Program-made: the position numbers and the translations under genes
NCBI RefSeq assembly: GCF_003391395.1
Contig: NZ_CP024190.1
Location: 5,518,001 to 5,582,000 of the forward strand
DNA: 64,000 nt
Source: Mycobacterium marinum
GTDB lineage: Bacteria > Actinomycetota > Actinomycetes > Mycobacteriales > Mycobacteriaceae
Reading direction: 5' to 3'
Shown: positions 42,079 to 50,793 of the stretch, piece by piece
Layout: every line of letters begins with the position of its first letter
Position numbering within the stretch: position 1 is the first letter of the stretch
Notes under the pieces: model-generated
What the model saw: the letters and a program-made list of their open reading frames with translations, nothing else
Told to the model about the DNA's origin: nothing
The model's database searches: none

Positions 42079-42924
42079 CTAACCCGACAAGTGGAAGTTG
42101 CCGTTGGAGCCGTACACCGACAGCGACACCAGCAGCGTCACCGATACCACCACGATCAGCGAGGTACGCACCGCGTTGCCGGTCGCGACCCCGACACCCG
42201 CGGGACCACCCGAAGCGAAGTAACCGAAATAGGTATGGATCAGCAAGATCGTGATCGCCATCAACACGGCCTGCAAAAAGGACCACAACAGATCGATCGG
42301 GTTGAGAAAGGTTGTGAAGTAGTGCTGATACAGGCCCCCCGACTGGCCGAACAGGATCACCGTGGTGAACTGGCTGGCCAGAAACGACAGGATGACGGCG
42401 ATGGAATACAGCGGGGTGATCGCCATCATCCCCGCGACGATCCTGGTGCTGACCAGATACGAAACCGGCCGGATCGCCATCGATTCCAGTGCGTCGATCT
42501 CTTCGTTGATCCGCATCGCACCCAGCTGCGCGGTGACACCGGCGCCGAAGGTCGCGGCCAAACCGATCCCGGCGACTATGGGCGCGGCAATCCGGACATT
42601 GATGAATGCGGCCAGGAAGCCGGTGAGCGCCTCGATGCCGATATTGCCCAACGAGCTATAGCCCTGAACCGCCAGGGTTCCACCGGCGGCCAGGGTCAGG
42701 AAGCCGACGATCACCAGTGTCCCGCCGATCATCGCCAGAGTCCCCGCACCCATGCTGATTTCGGCGACCAGGCGAATGATCTCCCGCCGGTAGTGGGTGG
42801 CCGCAAAAGGAGCTCCGGCAATCGCCTTGCCGTAGAACAGTGTGTGGTCACCGATGCGGCTCAGCGTGCCGACCGGCTTTTCGAGTTGTCGCGTCATACG
42901 CGGATAGACCGCTCTAAGCGCCAC
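42079..42924 (-). CDS. YrbE-type MlaE-like permease subunit B
   Basis: A 281-residue MlaE/YrbE permease with five to six membrane helices. The EQLTGD-like cytoplasmic family motif appears as QLGAMRINEEIDALESMAIRP, with the conserved Glu pair after the first half, and GLAATFGAGVTAQLGAMRI. The start is GTG at 42924 or ATG at 42897; the latter gives MTRQLEKPVGTLSRIG. With YrbE A it forms the membrane channel that receives lipid from the MCE tunnel and is driven by an MceG ATPase encoded elsewhere. Confidence 0.92.
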   Translation of the reverse strand: MALRAVYPRMTRQLEKPVGTLSRIGDHTLFYGKAIAGAPFAATHYRREIIRLVAEISMGAGTLAMIGGTLVIVGFLTLAAGGTLAVQGYSSLGNIGIEALTGFLAAFINVRIAAPIVAGIGLAATFGAGVTAQLGAMRINEEIDALESMAIRPVSYLVSTRIVAGMMAITPLYSIAVILSFLASQFTTVILFGQSGGLYQHYFTTFLNPIDLLWSFLQAVLMAITILLIHTYFGYFASGGPAGVGVATGNAVRTSLIVVVSVTLLVSLSVYGSNGNFHLSG

Positions 42925-42966
42925 AGGGTGTCTTTGCGCCTCCTTTGGGATCCTTGGCCTTCGCAG

Positions 42967-43773
42967 CTACTTTGCCGACATTCGGATGCCGATCGCGGTG
43001 ACGACCACATTGACGACGAAGAGCGACATGAATGCATAGACCACCGTTTCGTTAACCGCATTTCCGACGGCCTTGGCTCCGCCGCCGGATATCGTCAGGC
43101 CGCGGTAGCAGGCGACCAGTCCGGCGATCAGACCGAAAAGCGCCGCCTTGACGCAGGAGATGATGACTTCGGGCACACCGGTCAGCAGCGTGATGCCGGC
43201 GGCGAATGCGCCGGGGTTCACATCCTGGACGAATACCGAGAAGACGTAGCCGCCCACGATGCCGATGATCACCACCAGACTGTTCAGCAGCAGCGCGACC
43301 AGCCCGGAGGCCAGCATCCGCGGCGTCACCAGGCGCTGCACCGGATTGATGCCCAAAACCTCCATCGCATCGATCTCTTCGCGGATCGTTCGTGAACCCA
43401 GATCGGCGCACATCGCCGTGGCACCGGCACCCGCCACGATCAGCACCGTCACCAGCGGGCCGACCTGAGTGACCGCTCCGAACGCGGCACCGGCGCCGGA
43501 CAGATCCGCTGCACCCAACTCCCGCAACAAAATGTTGAGGGTGAAGCTGACCAAGACGGTGAATGGGATGGCCACCAACAGCGTCGGCAGCATGGCCACG
43601 CGCGCGACAAACCATGACTGCTCCAGGAACTCACGCCACTGGAACGGACGGCGGAAGGCGAATTTGATGGCGTCGGCCGACATCGCGAACAGCCCGCCGA
43701 CGGCTTGCATTGGTTTGGAGCCGCGCCCGAACGTGATGCCCGGGGTCCAACGGTCGGCCGCCCTATTCGCCAT
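42967..43773 (-). CDS. YrbE-type MlaE-like permease subunit A
   Basis: A 268-residue MlaE/YrbE permease with the membrane helices and the family motif DLGSRTIREEIDAMEVLGINPVQ (conserved Glu-Glu-Ile-Asp). ATG at 43773 is preferred; a TTG 11 codons upstream is also open. First gene of the Mce permease. A 317-bp gap separates it from the upstream CaiB-family gene, so it may have its own promoter or be read through from the ALDH-CaiB promoter. Confidence 0.92.
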   Translation of the reverse strand: MANRAADRWTPGITFGRGSKPMQAVGGLFAMSADAIKFAFRRPFQWREFLEQSWFVARVAMLPTLLVAIPFTVLVSFTLNILLRELGAADLSGAGAAFGAVTQVGPLVTVLIVAGAGATAMCADLGSRTIREEIDAMEVLGINPVQRLVTPRMLASGLVALLLNSLVVIIGIVGGYVFSVFVQDVNPGAFAAGITLLTGVPEVIISCVKAALFGLIAGLVACYRGLTISGGGAKAVGNAVNETVVYAFMSLFVVNVVVTAIGIRMSAK

Positions 43774-44090
43774 GGGTCCACGGCCCTTCGCCGAGCAGAC
43801 AGCCAAATACGCTGCGTACCATGTTGATATGGGCGACCCGTAGCTGTGATTGCCCCGGAGGGCATGCCGTTTCGCCGTGTACAGCGGCTACCACCCTCAC
43901 GCCAGTCCTCCGTTCTGTTGCGTGAGTTGGCGCTTGCAAGCGATGCGGACCCGACCCAGTCCCATGTCTTGCCGCGTTCGGCGATTATTGCTCATCGCAC
44001 GCCCACGTGGAACCGAAAACGCACAACCGTTATCCGACAAGACGGATAGACCGGCGGCGTTGGCGGCGTTGGGCATGTGGGCTCCGGATT
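43774..44090. other. Gap between CaiB-family gene and yrbE
   Basis: A 317-bp stretch on the same transcript path with no convincing gene in any frame. It contains an imperfect hairpin (TATCCG at 44031-44036 pairing with CGGATA at 44043-44048), a few bases after the CaiB stop. There is no copy of the GAGAAT-N3-ATTCTC operator here. It may hold an internal promoter for the importer. Confidence 0.4.
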
Positions 44091-45296
44091 CTAGGTGACG
44101 GCACCGGCCGTCTTGAGTTCGATGATGCGGTCCCAGTCGAATCCGAGTTCCAGCAAGATGTCGTCGGTCTGCTCGGCGAACCCGGGCGCCGGTCCGGTCT
44201 GCGGCGCGGTCACGTCGAATTGCACTGGGTTGGCGACGAGTTCGAGTTCGCCTGCGCGAACCACATACTCGTTGGCCCGGACTTGCGCGTCGTCGGCCGC
44301 TTGCAGCGTGTCCTGCACCGGCGCCCAAGGTCCCGCGAGCGTCGCAAAGCGTTCGCTCCACTCGGCAAGCGTGCGGGCGGAGATGGCTTTGGTCAAGATC
44401 TCCACCGCATCCGCCGTGTGGGCGGCGATCTTCTCGACGGTGGCAAAGCGCGGATCCTCGGCTAGGTCCGGTCGGTCGATATGGCGACACACATCGGCCC
44501 AGAACTTGGTCGGCTGCATCATCACCAACGAGATGTAGCGACCGTCCGATGTCGCGTACACCCCGACCAGAGGGTTGATCGGCGATCCGTGGATCCCTGG
44601 TGGTGGCGCTTCCAGTCGCTGCCCCAGATGGCGGGTCAGCGCCACCGTGTGTCCCAACGACCACAGCCCACTGCCCAGCAGTGATACGTCGACAACCGAC
44701 GGTTCACCGGTCCGTTCCCGTTTGAGCAGGGCCGCCGCGATGCCACCGGCCAGGTTGGTGCCGGAGATGGTGTCGCCGTACGCCGGCCCCGGCGGATTGA
44801 TCATCCCCTGGTAGCCCATCGGTGTGATGGTGGCGGCCGTTCCGGCCCGGCACCAGAAGGCCGTCATGTCGTAGCCGCCCTTGGTCGCTTCCTCCCCGCG
44901 CGGCCCCAGCGCGCTGCCGCGGGCATAGATGACGGACGGATTCACGGCCCGAATGTCTTCGACATCGATGCCGAACTTGCGCCGCGCGTCCGGCAGAAAA
45001 CTCGTCAGGAAAACATCTGACCGACGCGCTAACTCGTGCAGCACCTCCTTGCCCTCGGATATCGACATGTCCAGCCCGAGACTGCGCTTCCCGCGGTTGG
45101 CATGCTCGATATTGGGGTTGGGATCGCCTTCCACCCGCAACATGCCGGTCTGCCGAAGCCCCCGCTGCGGGTCACCGGTCACCGCGTGTTCGACCTTGAT
45201 CACGTCGGCGCCCCACTCGGCGAGTACCGCGCCCGCCGACGGGACGAAGCCGTACATGGCGACTTCCAGAACCCGGATGCCTTCCAACGGCTTCAT
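44091..45296 (-). CDS. CaiB/BaiF family CoA transferase
   Basis: A 401-residue class III CoA-transferase-family protein that would move CoA between carboxylic acids or act as a racemase. The N-terminal MKPLEGIRVLEVAMYGFVPSAGAVLAEWGADVIKVEH and the NRGKRSLGLDMS loop are standard. The region GPAYGDTISGTNLAGGIAAALL carries the Asp expected of the nucleophile in transferases. Unlike Far, the His-Asp racemase pair is not obvious, so CoA transfer is preferred. The ATG overlaps the upstream ALDH stop (ATGA, 45293-45296). It may charge the imported substrate with CoA. Confidence 0.9.
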   Translation of the reverse strand: MKPLEGIRVLEVAMYGFVPSAGAVLAEWGADVIKVEHAVTGDPQRGLRQTGMLRVEGDPNPNIEHANRGKRSLGLDMSISEGKEVLHELARRSDVFLTSFLPDARRKFGIDVEDIRAVNPSVIYARGSALGPRGEEATKGGYDMTAFWCRAGTAATITPMGYQGMINPPGPAYGDTISGTNLAGGIAAALLKRERTGEPSVVDVSLLGSGLWSLGHTVALTRHLGQRLEAPPPGIHGSPINPLVGVYATSDGRYISLVMMQPTKFWADVCRHIDRPDLAEDPRFATVEKIAAHTADAVEILTKAISARTLAEWSERFATLAGPWAPVQDTLQAADDAQVRANEYVVRAGELELVANPVQFDVTAPQTGPAPGFAEQTDDILLELGFDWDRIIELKTAGAVT

Positions 45297-46837
45297 GCCC
45301 GGGCCTCCCCGGCCGGTACGGCCGGCATCACGGGCACCGCGAAAGTCTTGCGCTCCAGAAACTCTTCGAGGCCGGCGACGCCCATCTCCCGGCCGACACC
45401 CGACTGCTTGAAGCCGCCGAAGGGACTGTCTGCGCCGAAGTAGTTGCCACCATTGATCGAGAACGATCCGGTGCGGATACGGCGGGCGAGGGCCAGGGCG
45501 CGCTCCTGGTCGCGACTGAAAACGGCGCCGGCCAGTCCGTAGATCGAGTTATTGGCGATGCTCACCGCGTCGTCGTCATCGTCGAACGCAATCACCACGA
45601 GCACCGGCCCGAACACCTCGTCTTGAGCGATCTCGCTGTCCGGGTCGACATTGGTGAGCAGCGTGGGCGCATAGAAGAAGCCCGGATCCAGGCGTTTGCC
45701 GCCGGTGACCAGCGTCGCGCCCGCGGCGACGGCCCGACCCACCATCGCGTCGACCTTGTCGCGCTGGCGTTCGTTGATCAGCGGACCCATATAGGTTTTC
45801 GGATCAGCCGGGTCACCGTGGCGCACTCTGGCAAAGTTCTGCGCGATCAACTCCACGATCTCGTCGTGGTGGGCCCTGGGCACCAGCAGCCGCGATGTCA
45901 GCGCGCAGCCCTGACCCGCGTGGGTGACCATGCTGAAGGCCGCGAACATCGCGGCGCTGGCAAAGTCGGCGTCGTCGAGCATGATCACCGCCGACTTGCC
46001 ACCTAGCTCCAGGAAGACCCGCTTGACCGTCTGACTTGCCGCGGCCATGATTCGCCGGCCGGTCGCGGTGGACCCGGTGAAGGTCACGACATCGACGTCG
46101 GGGCTGGCGGTGAGCACCTCCCCCACCGCCGGATCTGACGAGCTGAGCACGTTGACCACACCGGCCGGAATATCGGTGTGGTTGGCGATCAGTTCACCCA
46201 GGGCCAACGTGACCAGTGGGGTGTCCGGCGCGCCTTTGAGCACCACCGTGCAGCCCGCGGCCAGGGCGGGAGCCAGCTTGGCCAACGCGAGCTGGTTCGG
46301 ATAGTTGTAGGCGATGATGGCCGCCACCACGCCCGCTGCTTCCTTCTCCACCCAGCGGTGGTGGCGCATCCCCCGCGATTCCTTCTCGCCAAGGTCTTCG
46401 GAGAACTCGTAGCGCGACGACAAGTCGGCGTAAAAGCGCACGATGCCGATCGGTTCGTCGAGCTGGGCGCCCTGGGTCAGCGCGTGGGTCGCCCCCACTT
46501 CGGCGATAGTGAGCTCCCGTAGTTCCTCGGCATGGTCGACCAGGGCCCGGTGCAGCTGGTCCAGGCACCGGATGCGCAACTCGACGTCGGTCGACCACTC
46601 GGTCGTGTCGAAGGCGCGCCGGGCCGCCGCAACCGCCGCCTCGGCTTCGGGGACGCCGGCATCGGGGGCATACCCCAGCACCGCACCGGTGGCGGGATTG
46701 ACAGACGGGAACGTCCGATCGGTGCTGATGAGCCGCCCGCCAATCAACAGTCGGCGCTGCGCCCGCGAGGCGGCCGGGGCCTCGGCAACCCCTGATCGCG
46801 CATCCGCGATGGTCTCCGCCGTGTCCTGCGATGACAT
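45293..46837 (-). CDS. Aldehyde dehydrogenase
   Basis: A 514-residue NAD(P)-dependent aldehyde dehydrogenase. The catalytic Glu is in LELGGKSAVIMLDD (about residue 275) and the nucleophile Cys in HAGQGCALTSRLLVPR (about residue 308). FTGSTATGRRIM is the NAD-contact loop, and FGPVLVVIAFDDDDDA and FGGFKQSGVGREMG are further family motifs. The ATG at 46837 is chosen; a GTG at 46867 lies almost on the operator at 46868-46882, which argues against it. First gene of the ALDH-CaiB-yrbE-mce transcript. It resembles AldA (Rv0768), which in M. tuberculosis sits beside the cyp51 cluster (recalled). Confidence 0.93.
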   Translation of the reverse strand: MSSQDTAETIADARSGVAEAPAASRAQRRLLIGGRLISTDRTFPSVNPATGAVLGYAPDAGVPEAEAAVAAARRAFDTTEWSTDVELRIRCLDQLHRALVDHAEELRELTIAEVGATHALTQGAQLDEPIGIVRFYADLSSRYEFSEDLGEKESRGMRHHRWVEKEAAGVVAAIIAYNYPNQLALAKLAPALAAGCTVVLKGAPDTPLVTLALGELIANHTDIPAGVVNVLSSSDPAVGEVLTASPDVDVVTFTGSTATGRRIMAAASQTVKRVFLELGGKSAVIMLDDADFASAAMFAAFSMVTHAGQGCALTSRLLVPRAHHDEIVELIAQNFARVRHGDPADPKTYMGPLINERQRDKVDAMVGRAVAAGATLVTGGKRLDPGFFYAPTLLTNVDPDSEIAQDEVFGPVLVVIAFDDDDDAVSIANNSIYGLAGAVFSRDQERALALARRIRTGSFSINGGNYFGADSPFGGFKQSGVGREMGVAGLEEFLERKTFAVPVMPAVPAGEARA

Positions 46838-46867
46838 TCTGCGGCCCCCCGGTGTGGTGACAGTCAC

Positions 46868-46882
46868 GAAAATTTGATTCTC
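46868..46882. promoter_or_regulatory. Island operator, one mismatch (ALDH-CaiB-mce operon)
   Basis: GAAAAT-TTG-ATTCTC, 11 of 12 defined positions, 30 bp upstream of the ALDH ATG at 46837. It is the only copy found ahead of the importer operon. Confidence 0.65.
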
Positions 46883-47043
46883 ATCTCAGGCGAATCTTAC
46901 ATTCGCCACCCGAGAGTTCAAGAAAGTCGCCCGACCGGATTGCACCGTCGATCGGCTAAGCGATCGCTCAGCGCCCACCGCCGAGTGGCCATTGCCGCTG
47001 GCCACACCCCGTTTCGCGGCTAGCTTGCGAGCCGCTTTCGTCC

Positions 47044-47058
47044 GAGAGTAGGGTTCTC
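47044..47058. promoter_or_regulatory. Island operator, two mismatches (SDR-ferredoxin-P450 operon)
   Basis: GAGAGT-AGG-GTTCTC, 10 of 12 defined positions. It lies 22 bp upstream of the short leader frame at 47081 and 69 bp upstream of the SDR start, in the divergent gap with the ALDH operon. Confidence 0.55.
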
Positions 47059-47080
47059 ATAATTGCAAGGGAGATTCTTT

Positions 47081-47131
47081 ATGGTTGAGATTGCGACGGC
47101 CCCACCAGCGCCTCGGATATTGGCGGAATGA
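47081..47131 (+). CDS. Candidate 16-codon leader ORF coupled to the SDR gene
   Basis: A frame of 16 codons (MVEIATAPPAPRILAE) starts at 47081 about 9 bp after AAGGGAG and ends in a TGA overlapping the SDR ATG (ATGA, 47128-47131). The SDR ATG itself has only a poorly spaced GGCGGA next to it, so ribosomes may reach it mainly by coupling. The peptide is not recognised. Translation is not shown. Confidence 0.4.
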   Translation: MVEIATAPPAPRILAE

Positions 47132-47829
47132 AAACCGCGGTCGTTACCGGTGGCGCATCCGGGATTGGGCTGGCCATCGCACGGCGGCTGCGCGCCGACG
47201 GTATCGATGTCGCCACCCTCGACCTCAAAACCCCCGACGGTGAGCTTGCCTTCTCCGCCGATGTCACCAACCGCTCGCAGGTCGATGCCGCGTTGGCGGC
47301 GATTCGTCAGCGGCTGGGCCCGGTCACAATTCTGGTCAACGCCGCGGGTTTGGACGGGTTCAAGCGGTTCAGCAACATCACCTTCGAGGACTGGCAGCGA
47401 GTGATCGACGTCAACCTCAATGGGGTTTTCCACACGATCCAGGCGGTGCTGCCCGACATGGTGGCGGCGGGCTGGGGCCGAATCGTCAACATCTCATCGT
47501 CGAGCACGCATTCGGGCACTCCCTATATGACCCACTATGTGGCGGCGAAGTCCGCCGTCAACGGACTCACCAAGGCATTGGCGCTCGAGTACGGGCCCAG
47601 CGGTATCACCGTCAATGCGGTGCCGCCGGGGTTCATCGACACCCCCATGCTGCGCAACGCCGCCGCGCAGGGGCACCTCGGTGACATCGAACAGAACATC
47701 GCCCGGACCCCGGTGCGCCGGATCGGCAAGCCGGAAGACATCGCGGCGGCATGCGCCTTTCTGGTGTCCGAGGAAGCCGGCTACATCACGGGTCAGATCC
47801 TCGGTGTCAACGGCGGCCGGAACACCTGA
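47128..47829 (+). CDS. Short-chain dehydrogenase/reductase
   Basis: A 233-residue classical SDR. The cofactor motif TGGASGIGLA (residues 7-16) is present, the Asn-Ala-Ala-Gly motif is VNAAGLDGF, and the catalytic triad is Ser in NISSSSTHSG with YxxxK in HYVAAKSAVNG (about residue 135). The acidic LDLK after the second strand favours NAD(H). It probably oxidises a hydroxyl or reduces a ketone of the pathway intermediate. It heads an operon with a ferredoxin and P450 (gaps of about 108 and 14 bp), and a short leader frame overlaps its start. Confidence 0.9.
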   Translation: MKTAVVTGGASGIGLAIARRLRADGIDVATLDLKTPDGELAFSADVTNRSQVDAALAAIRQRLGPVTILVNAAGLDGFKRFSNITFEDWQRVIDVNLNGVFHTIQAVLPDMVAAGWGRIVNISSSSTHSGTPYMTHYVAAKSAVNGLTKALALEYGPSGITVNAVPPGFIDTPMLRNAAAQGHLGDIEQNIARTPVRRIGKPEDIAAACAFLVSEEAGYITGQILGVNGGRNT

Positions 47830-47937
47830 GCGTGGAGGTGGGAAGCGTGGAAGGTCAGGCGCCGCGCCGTCCGGTGCGCCAGGCGCTACGACAACAAGAG
47901 CAACAAGAGGTGCAGTCCCATGATGGGAGGAGGCACG

Positions 47938-48138
47938 GTGAAGGTCTGGGTTGATCCACAACGATGCCAGGGGCACACCCTCTGCGCGATGATCGCTCCG
48001 GATTCGTTCCAGCTCAGCGATATCGACGGCAGTTCGTCGGCAATCAGCGAGACGGTTCCTGCCGATCAGTGGGACCTGGTCCGGGAGGCCGCTCATTCCT
48101 GTCCTGAGCAGGCCATCGTCATCACCGACGAAACATAA
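47938..48138 (+). CDS. 3Fe-4S ferredoxin of P450 type (CXXHXXC)
   Basis: A 66-residue ferredoxin (VKVWVDPQRCQGHTLCAMIA). The cluster motif is C-Q-G-H-T-L-C followed by SCPEQAI, so the second position of the usual C-x-x-C-x-x-C is His; this His variant is common in mycobacterial P450 ferredoxins. The start is taken as GTG 47938 because GGGAGGAGG lies at 47925-47933 with good spacing; the two ATG codons upstream of that site are less likely. It sits 14 bp before the P450 gene and should carry electrons to it. Confidence 0.9.
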   Translation: MKVWVDPQRCQGHTLCAMIAPDSFQLSDIDGSSSAISETVPADQWDLVREAAHSCPEQAIVITDET

Positions 48139-48152
48139 AGGGAGACAGCACG

Positions 48153-49517
48153 TTGAGTGTCGACGATGTAGTGAGCGACAGCGATCACCAGAAGAACCGG
48201 TACCGATTCGACCGGCACTCTCCCGAGTACCGATCGCAGTTCAAGGCAATTACCGAGGAGATGCACACCACCTGCCCCATGGCGTGGAGCGATACCTATG
48301 GCGGCCACTGGGTAGCCGCTGGCAGCCATGAGGTATTCGAGCTGGCCCGCTGCCCGGCGGTGTCCAACGATCACGACGTCAACAACCAACGCCGCGGCTA
48401 CAAGGGAATCTCGATCCCGACGGCGAGCCGCATCAACGGCGTGCGGGGCGGCATCTTGGAGATGGACGACCCCGAGCATCGCATTTATCGCACCGTGCTG
48501 AACCCATATCTATCGCCGGCCGCGGTCAAACGCTGGGAGCCGTTCATCGACGAAGTGACGCGCGCCTGCCTGGACGAGAGGATCGAACAGGGCAGCATCG
48601 ACTTCGTCGACGATCTGGCCAACATCGTTCCGGCCGTGCTGACCCTGGCCATCTTGGGCATCCCGCTCGAGAAGTGGAACCTCTACAGTGAGCCAGTCCA
48701 TGCGGCGGTGTACACGCCGGAACATTCCCCAGACATTCAGCGGGTGACCGAGATGCACCGGCAGATGGGGCTCGACATGGTGACCAACATGATCGAGATT
48801 CGCGATACCCCCCGGCCCGGTCTGGTGAATGCCCTGGTCCAGATGCGTATTGACGGCCAACCCGCACCCGATTTGGAGATTCTCGGCAATCTCGGCCTGG
48901 TCATCGGCGGCGGATTCGACACCACCACCGCGCTGACCGCCCATGCGCTGGAATGGCTTTCCGAGCATCCCGACGAGCGCGAGCGACTGTGGCGCAACCG
49001 CGATACCGTAATCGATTCCGCCACCGAGGAGTTCCTCCGCTACTTCACCCCCGCCCCCGGCGATGGCAGAACCTTTTCCGATGACGTCGAATTTGACGGC
49101 ATCCATTTCAAAGAGGGTGAACGGCTGTGGATTTCGTGGGCGATGGCCAACCGCGACCCGCAGGTCTTCCCAGACCCGGACGAGCTCGTCCTGGACCGTA
49201 AGGGAAACCGGCACTTCAGTTTCGGCATCGGCGTACACCGCTGCATCGGATCCAACGTGGCGCGCACGGTGTTCAAGTCGATGCTGAGCGCCGTCGCCGA
49301 CCGGATGCCCGACTACCGGTGTGACCCCGACGGGGCGGTCCACTACGAGACCATCGGCGTCATCCAGGGCATGCGCAAGCTGCCCGCAACGTTCACCCCG
49401 GGCCGCAAGGTCGGCGCGGGCCTGGACGAGACTCTAGCGAAGCTGCAACGCATCTGCGACGAACAGGAACTCGCGCGGCCCGTCACCGAGCGCAAACAAG
49501 CCGCGGTCATCGACTGA
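48153..49517 (+). CDS. Cytochrome P450 (second)
   Basis: A 454-residue P450 starting from TTG at 48153 after AAGGGAGA. Motifs: LGLVIGGGFDTTTALTAH as I-helix (Thr-Thr, about residue 255), EEFLRYFTPAPGDGRTF with the Glu-x-x-Arg pair, and the haem loop FSFGIGVHRCIGSNVARTV with Cys near residue 360. A DDPEHRIYRTVLNPYLS C-helix is normal. It lies immediately after its ferredoxin and SDR. The TTG start may lower its translation. The 49527-49588 palindrome follows its stop. Family number not assignable by eye. Confidence 0.93.
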   Translation: MSVDDVVSDSDHQKNRYRFDRHSPEYRSQFKAITEEMHTTCPMAWSDTYGGHWVAAGSHEVFELARCPAVSNDHDVNNQRRGYKGISIPTASRINGVRGGILEMDDPEHRIYRTVLNPYLSPAAVKRWEPFIDEVTRACLDERIEQGSIDFVDDLANIVPAVLTLAILGIPLEKWNLYSEPVHAAVYTPEHSPDIQRVTEMHRQMGLDMVTNMIEIRDTPRPGLVNALVQMRIDGQPAPDLEILGNLGLVIGGGFDTTTALTAHALEWLSEHPDERERLWRNRDTVIDSATEEFLRYFTPAPGDGRTFSDDVEFDGIHFKEGERLWISWAMANRDPQVFPDPDELVLDRKGNRHFSFGIGVHRCIGSNVARTVFKSMLSAVADRMPDYRCDPDGAVHYETIGVIQGMRKLPATFTPGRKVGAGLDETLAKLQRICDEQELARPVTERKQAAVID

Positions 49518-49526
49518 CGCCCCTCC

Positions 49527-49588
49527 GGCGAGCAGACACAAAATCGCATCAGATAGCCGGCGATGATGCGATTTCGCGTCTGCTCGCC
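49527..49588. terminator. Long palindrome between second P450 and acyl-CoA dehydrogenase
   Basis: GGCGAGCAGACACAAAATCG and an inverted copy (two or three mismatches) around a short centre. It lies 10 bp after the P450 stop and 30 bp before the convergent acyl-CoA dehydrogenase stop. This is the third member of the same palindrome family. Confidence 0.6.
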
Positions 49589-49617
49589 AGGAAAAGCGGG
49601 CCGCGCGGGACGGGTGA

Positions 49618-50793
49618 TCAGCCGCGGGGTAGCCCCAGTACCCGCTGGGCGATGATGTTGCGCTGAATCTCCGAGGTACCCCCGGCAATGGTGCCGGAAA
49701 AGCTGCGGGCGTATCGCTCGAACCAGCTGGCGAAGTAGTGATCCAAATTCATCGGCGCATACGGCCCGGTCAGTGCGGGGTGAATCAGCCCGTCGGATCC
49801 GGCGGCCGCCAAAGCATGTTCACTGGCCCGCAGTTCGGCTTCCGAACCGAGCAGCTTGAGCACCGAGATTGCGGACGTGTCGTCCTCACCTCGGGAAGCG
49901 CGCGCCAGCGCCACCGAACCCAAGAGCCGCAGGGCCTGCTTGTCCATCACCATGGTGGCGTATCGGTCATGGTCGAGTTCGGTGACCGGATGCAAGTCTG
50001 CGATCAGATTGTCCAACCGGTCGGCGAATCCCAGCCACATCATGGTGCGCTCGTGCCCCAGCGATCCATTGGCCACCCGCCAGCCCCCGTTGAGCGCCCC
50101 AACCAGATTCGCGGCGGGCACCCGCACATCGCTGAAAAACACCTCGTTGAAGTCCAAGTCATCGGCGGAACAGATGGACGGGAAGGGCCGGCGCACCACA
50201 CCGGCGGTATCGGTGGGTATCAGTAATGCACTGATCCCCTTGTGCTTTGGCGCGTCGGGGTCGGTGCGCACGAAGGTCAGTAGGAGGTCCGCGTCATGGG
50301 CCCCCGAGGTCCATACCTTCTGGCCGTTGACCACGAAGTGATCGCCGTCGAGCAGGGCGCGAGTGCGCAGCGACGCCAGGTCGGAGCCGGCGCTGGGCTC
50401 GCTCATGCCTAGCGAAGCGGTGATCTGCGCCCGCAGTATCGGCACCGCCCACCGCAGCTTCTGCTCGTCGGTTCCAAACGACAGTATCGACGCGGCAACG
50501 ATATTCACGCCCTGCGGGTTGAGGCTGTGATAGATCCGCCGGCGGCACAGTTCCTCGAGATGTACGAACTGCTGAACCACCGTCGCGTTGCGCCCGCCGA
50601 ACTCTGGGGGTTGCCCCGGCAGCAGCCAACCGTTGTCGAACAGCAGTCGCTGCCAGCGACGTGCCCACTGGGGCATATGCGAAACCGACCTGGGGCGCTC
50701 TACCGTTTCACTCGCCGGCGGAAGGTGTTCGTCGAGGAAGGTGGCAAACTCGGTCCGGAACGCCTCGACGTCGGGATCAAAAGTCAGCTGCAC
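49618..50793 (-). CDS. Acyl-CoA dehydrogenase, FadE-like large partner
   Basis: A 391-residue acyl-CoA dehydrogenase (FAD-dependent alpha-beta desaturation of acyl-CoA). It has SLGMSEPSAGSDLASLRTRA, FVVNGQKVWTSGAHDADLLL and the C-terminal FSGTIAGGTSEIQRNIIAQRVLGLPRG, all standard. The start is GTG at 50793, overlapping the end of the small partner by 17 bp. Paired adjacent FadE genes in mycobacteria usually form a heterotetramer for sterol-type side chains (known for FadE26-27, FadE28-29, FadE34); the second gene here lacks the GGTSEIQR motif, which fits such a pair. Confidence 0.92.
   Translation of the reverse strand: MQLTFDPDVEAFRTEFATFLDEHLPPASETVERPRSVSHMPQWARRWQRLLFDNGWLLPGQPPEFGGRNATVVQQFVHLEELCRRRIYHSLNPQGVNIVAASILSFGTDEQKLRWAVPILRAQITASLGMSEPSAGSDLASLRTRALLDGDHFVVNGQKVWTSGAHDADLLLTFVRTDPDAPKHKGISALLIPTDTAGVVRRPFPSICSADDLDFNEVFFSDVRVPAANLVGALNGGWRVANGSLGHERTMMWLGFADRLDNLIADLHPVTELDHDRYATMVMDKQALRLLGSVALARASRGEDDTSAISVLKLLGSEAELRASEHALAAAGSDGLIHPALTGPYAPMNLDHYFASWFERYARSFSGTIAGGTSEIQRNIIAQRVLGLPRG

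Noticed and set aside
43774..44090. Small plus-strand frames in the CaiB-yrbE gap
   Set aside because: No ribosome-binding site, no conserved pattern and opposite to the operon direction.
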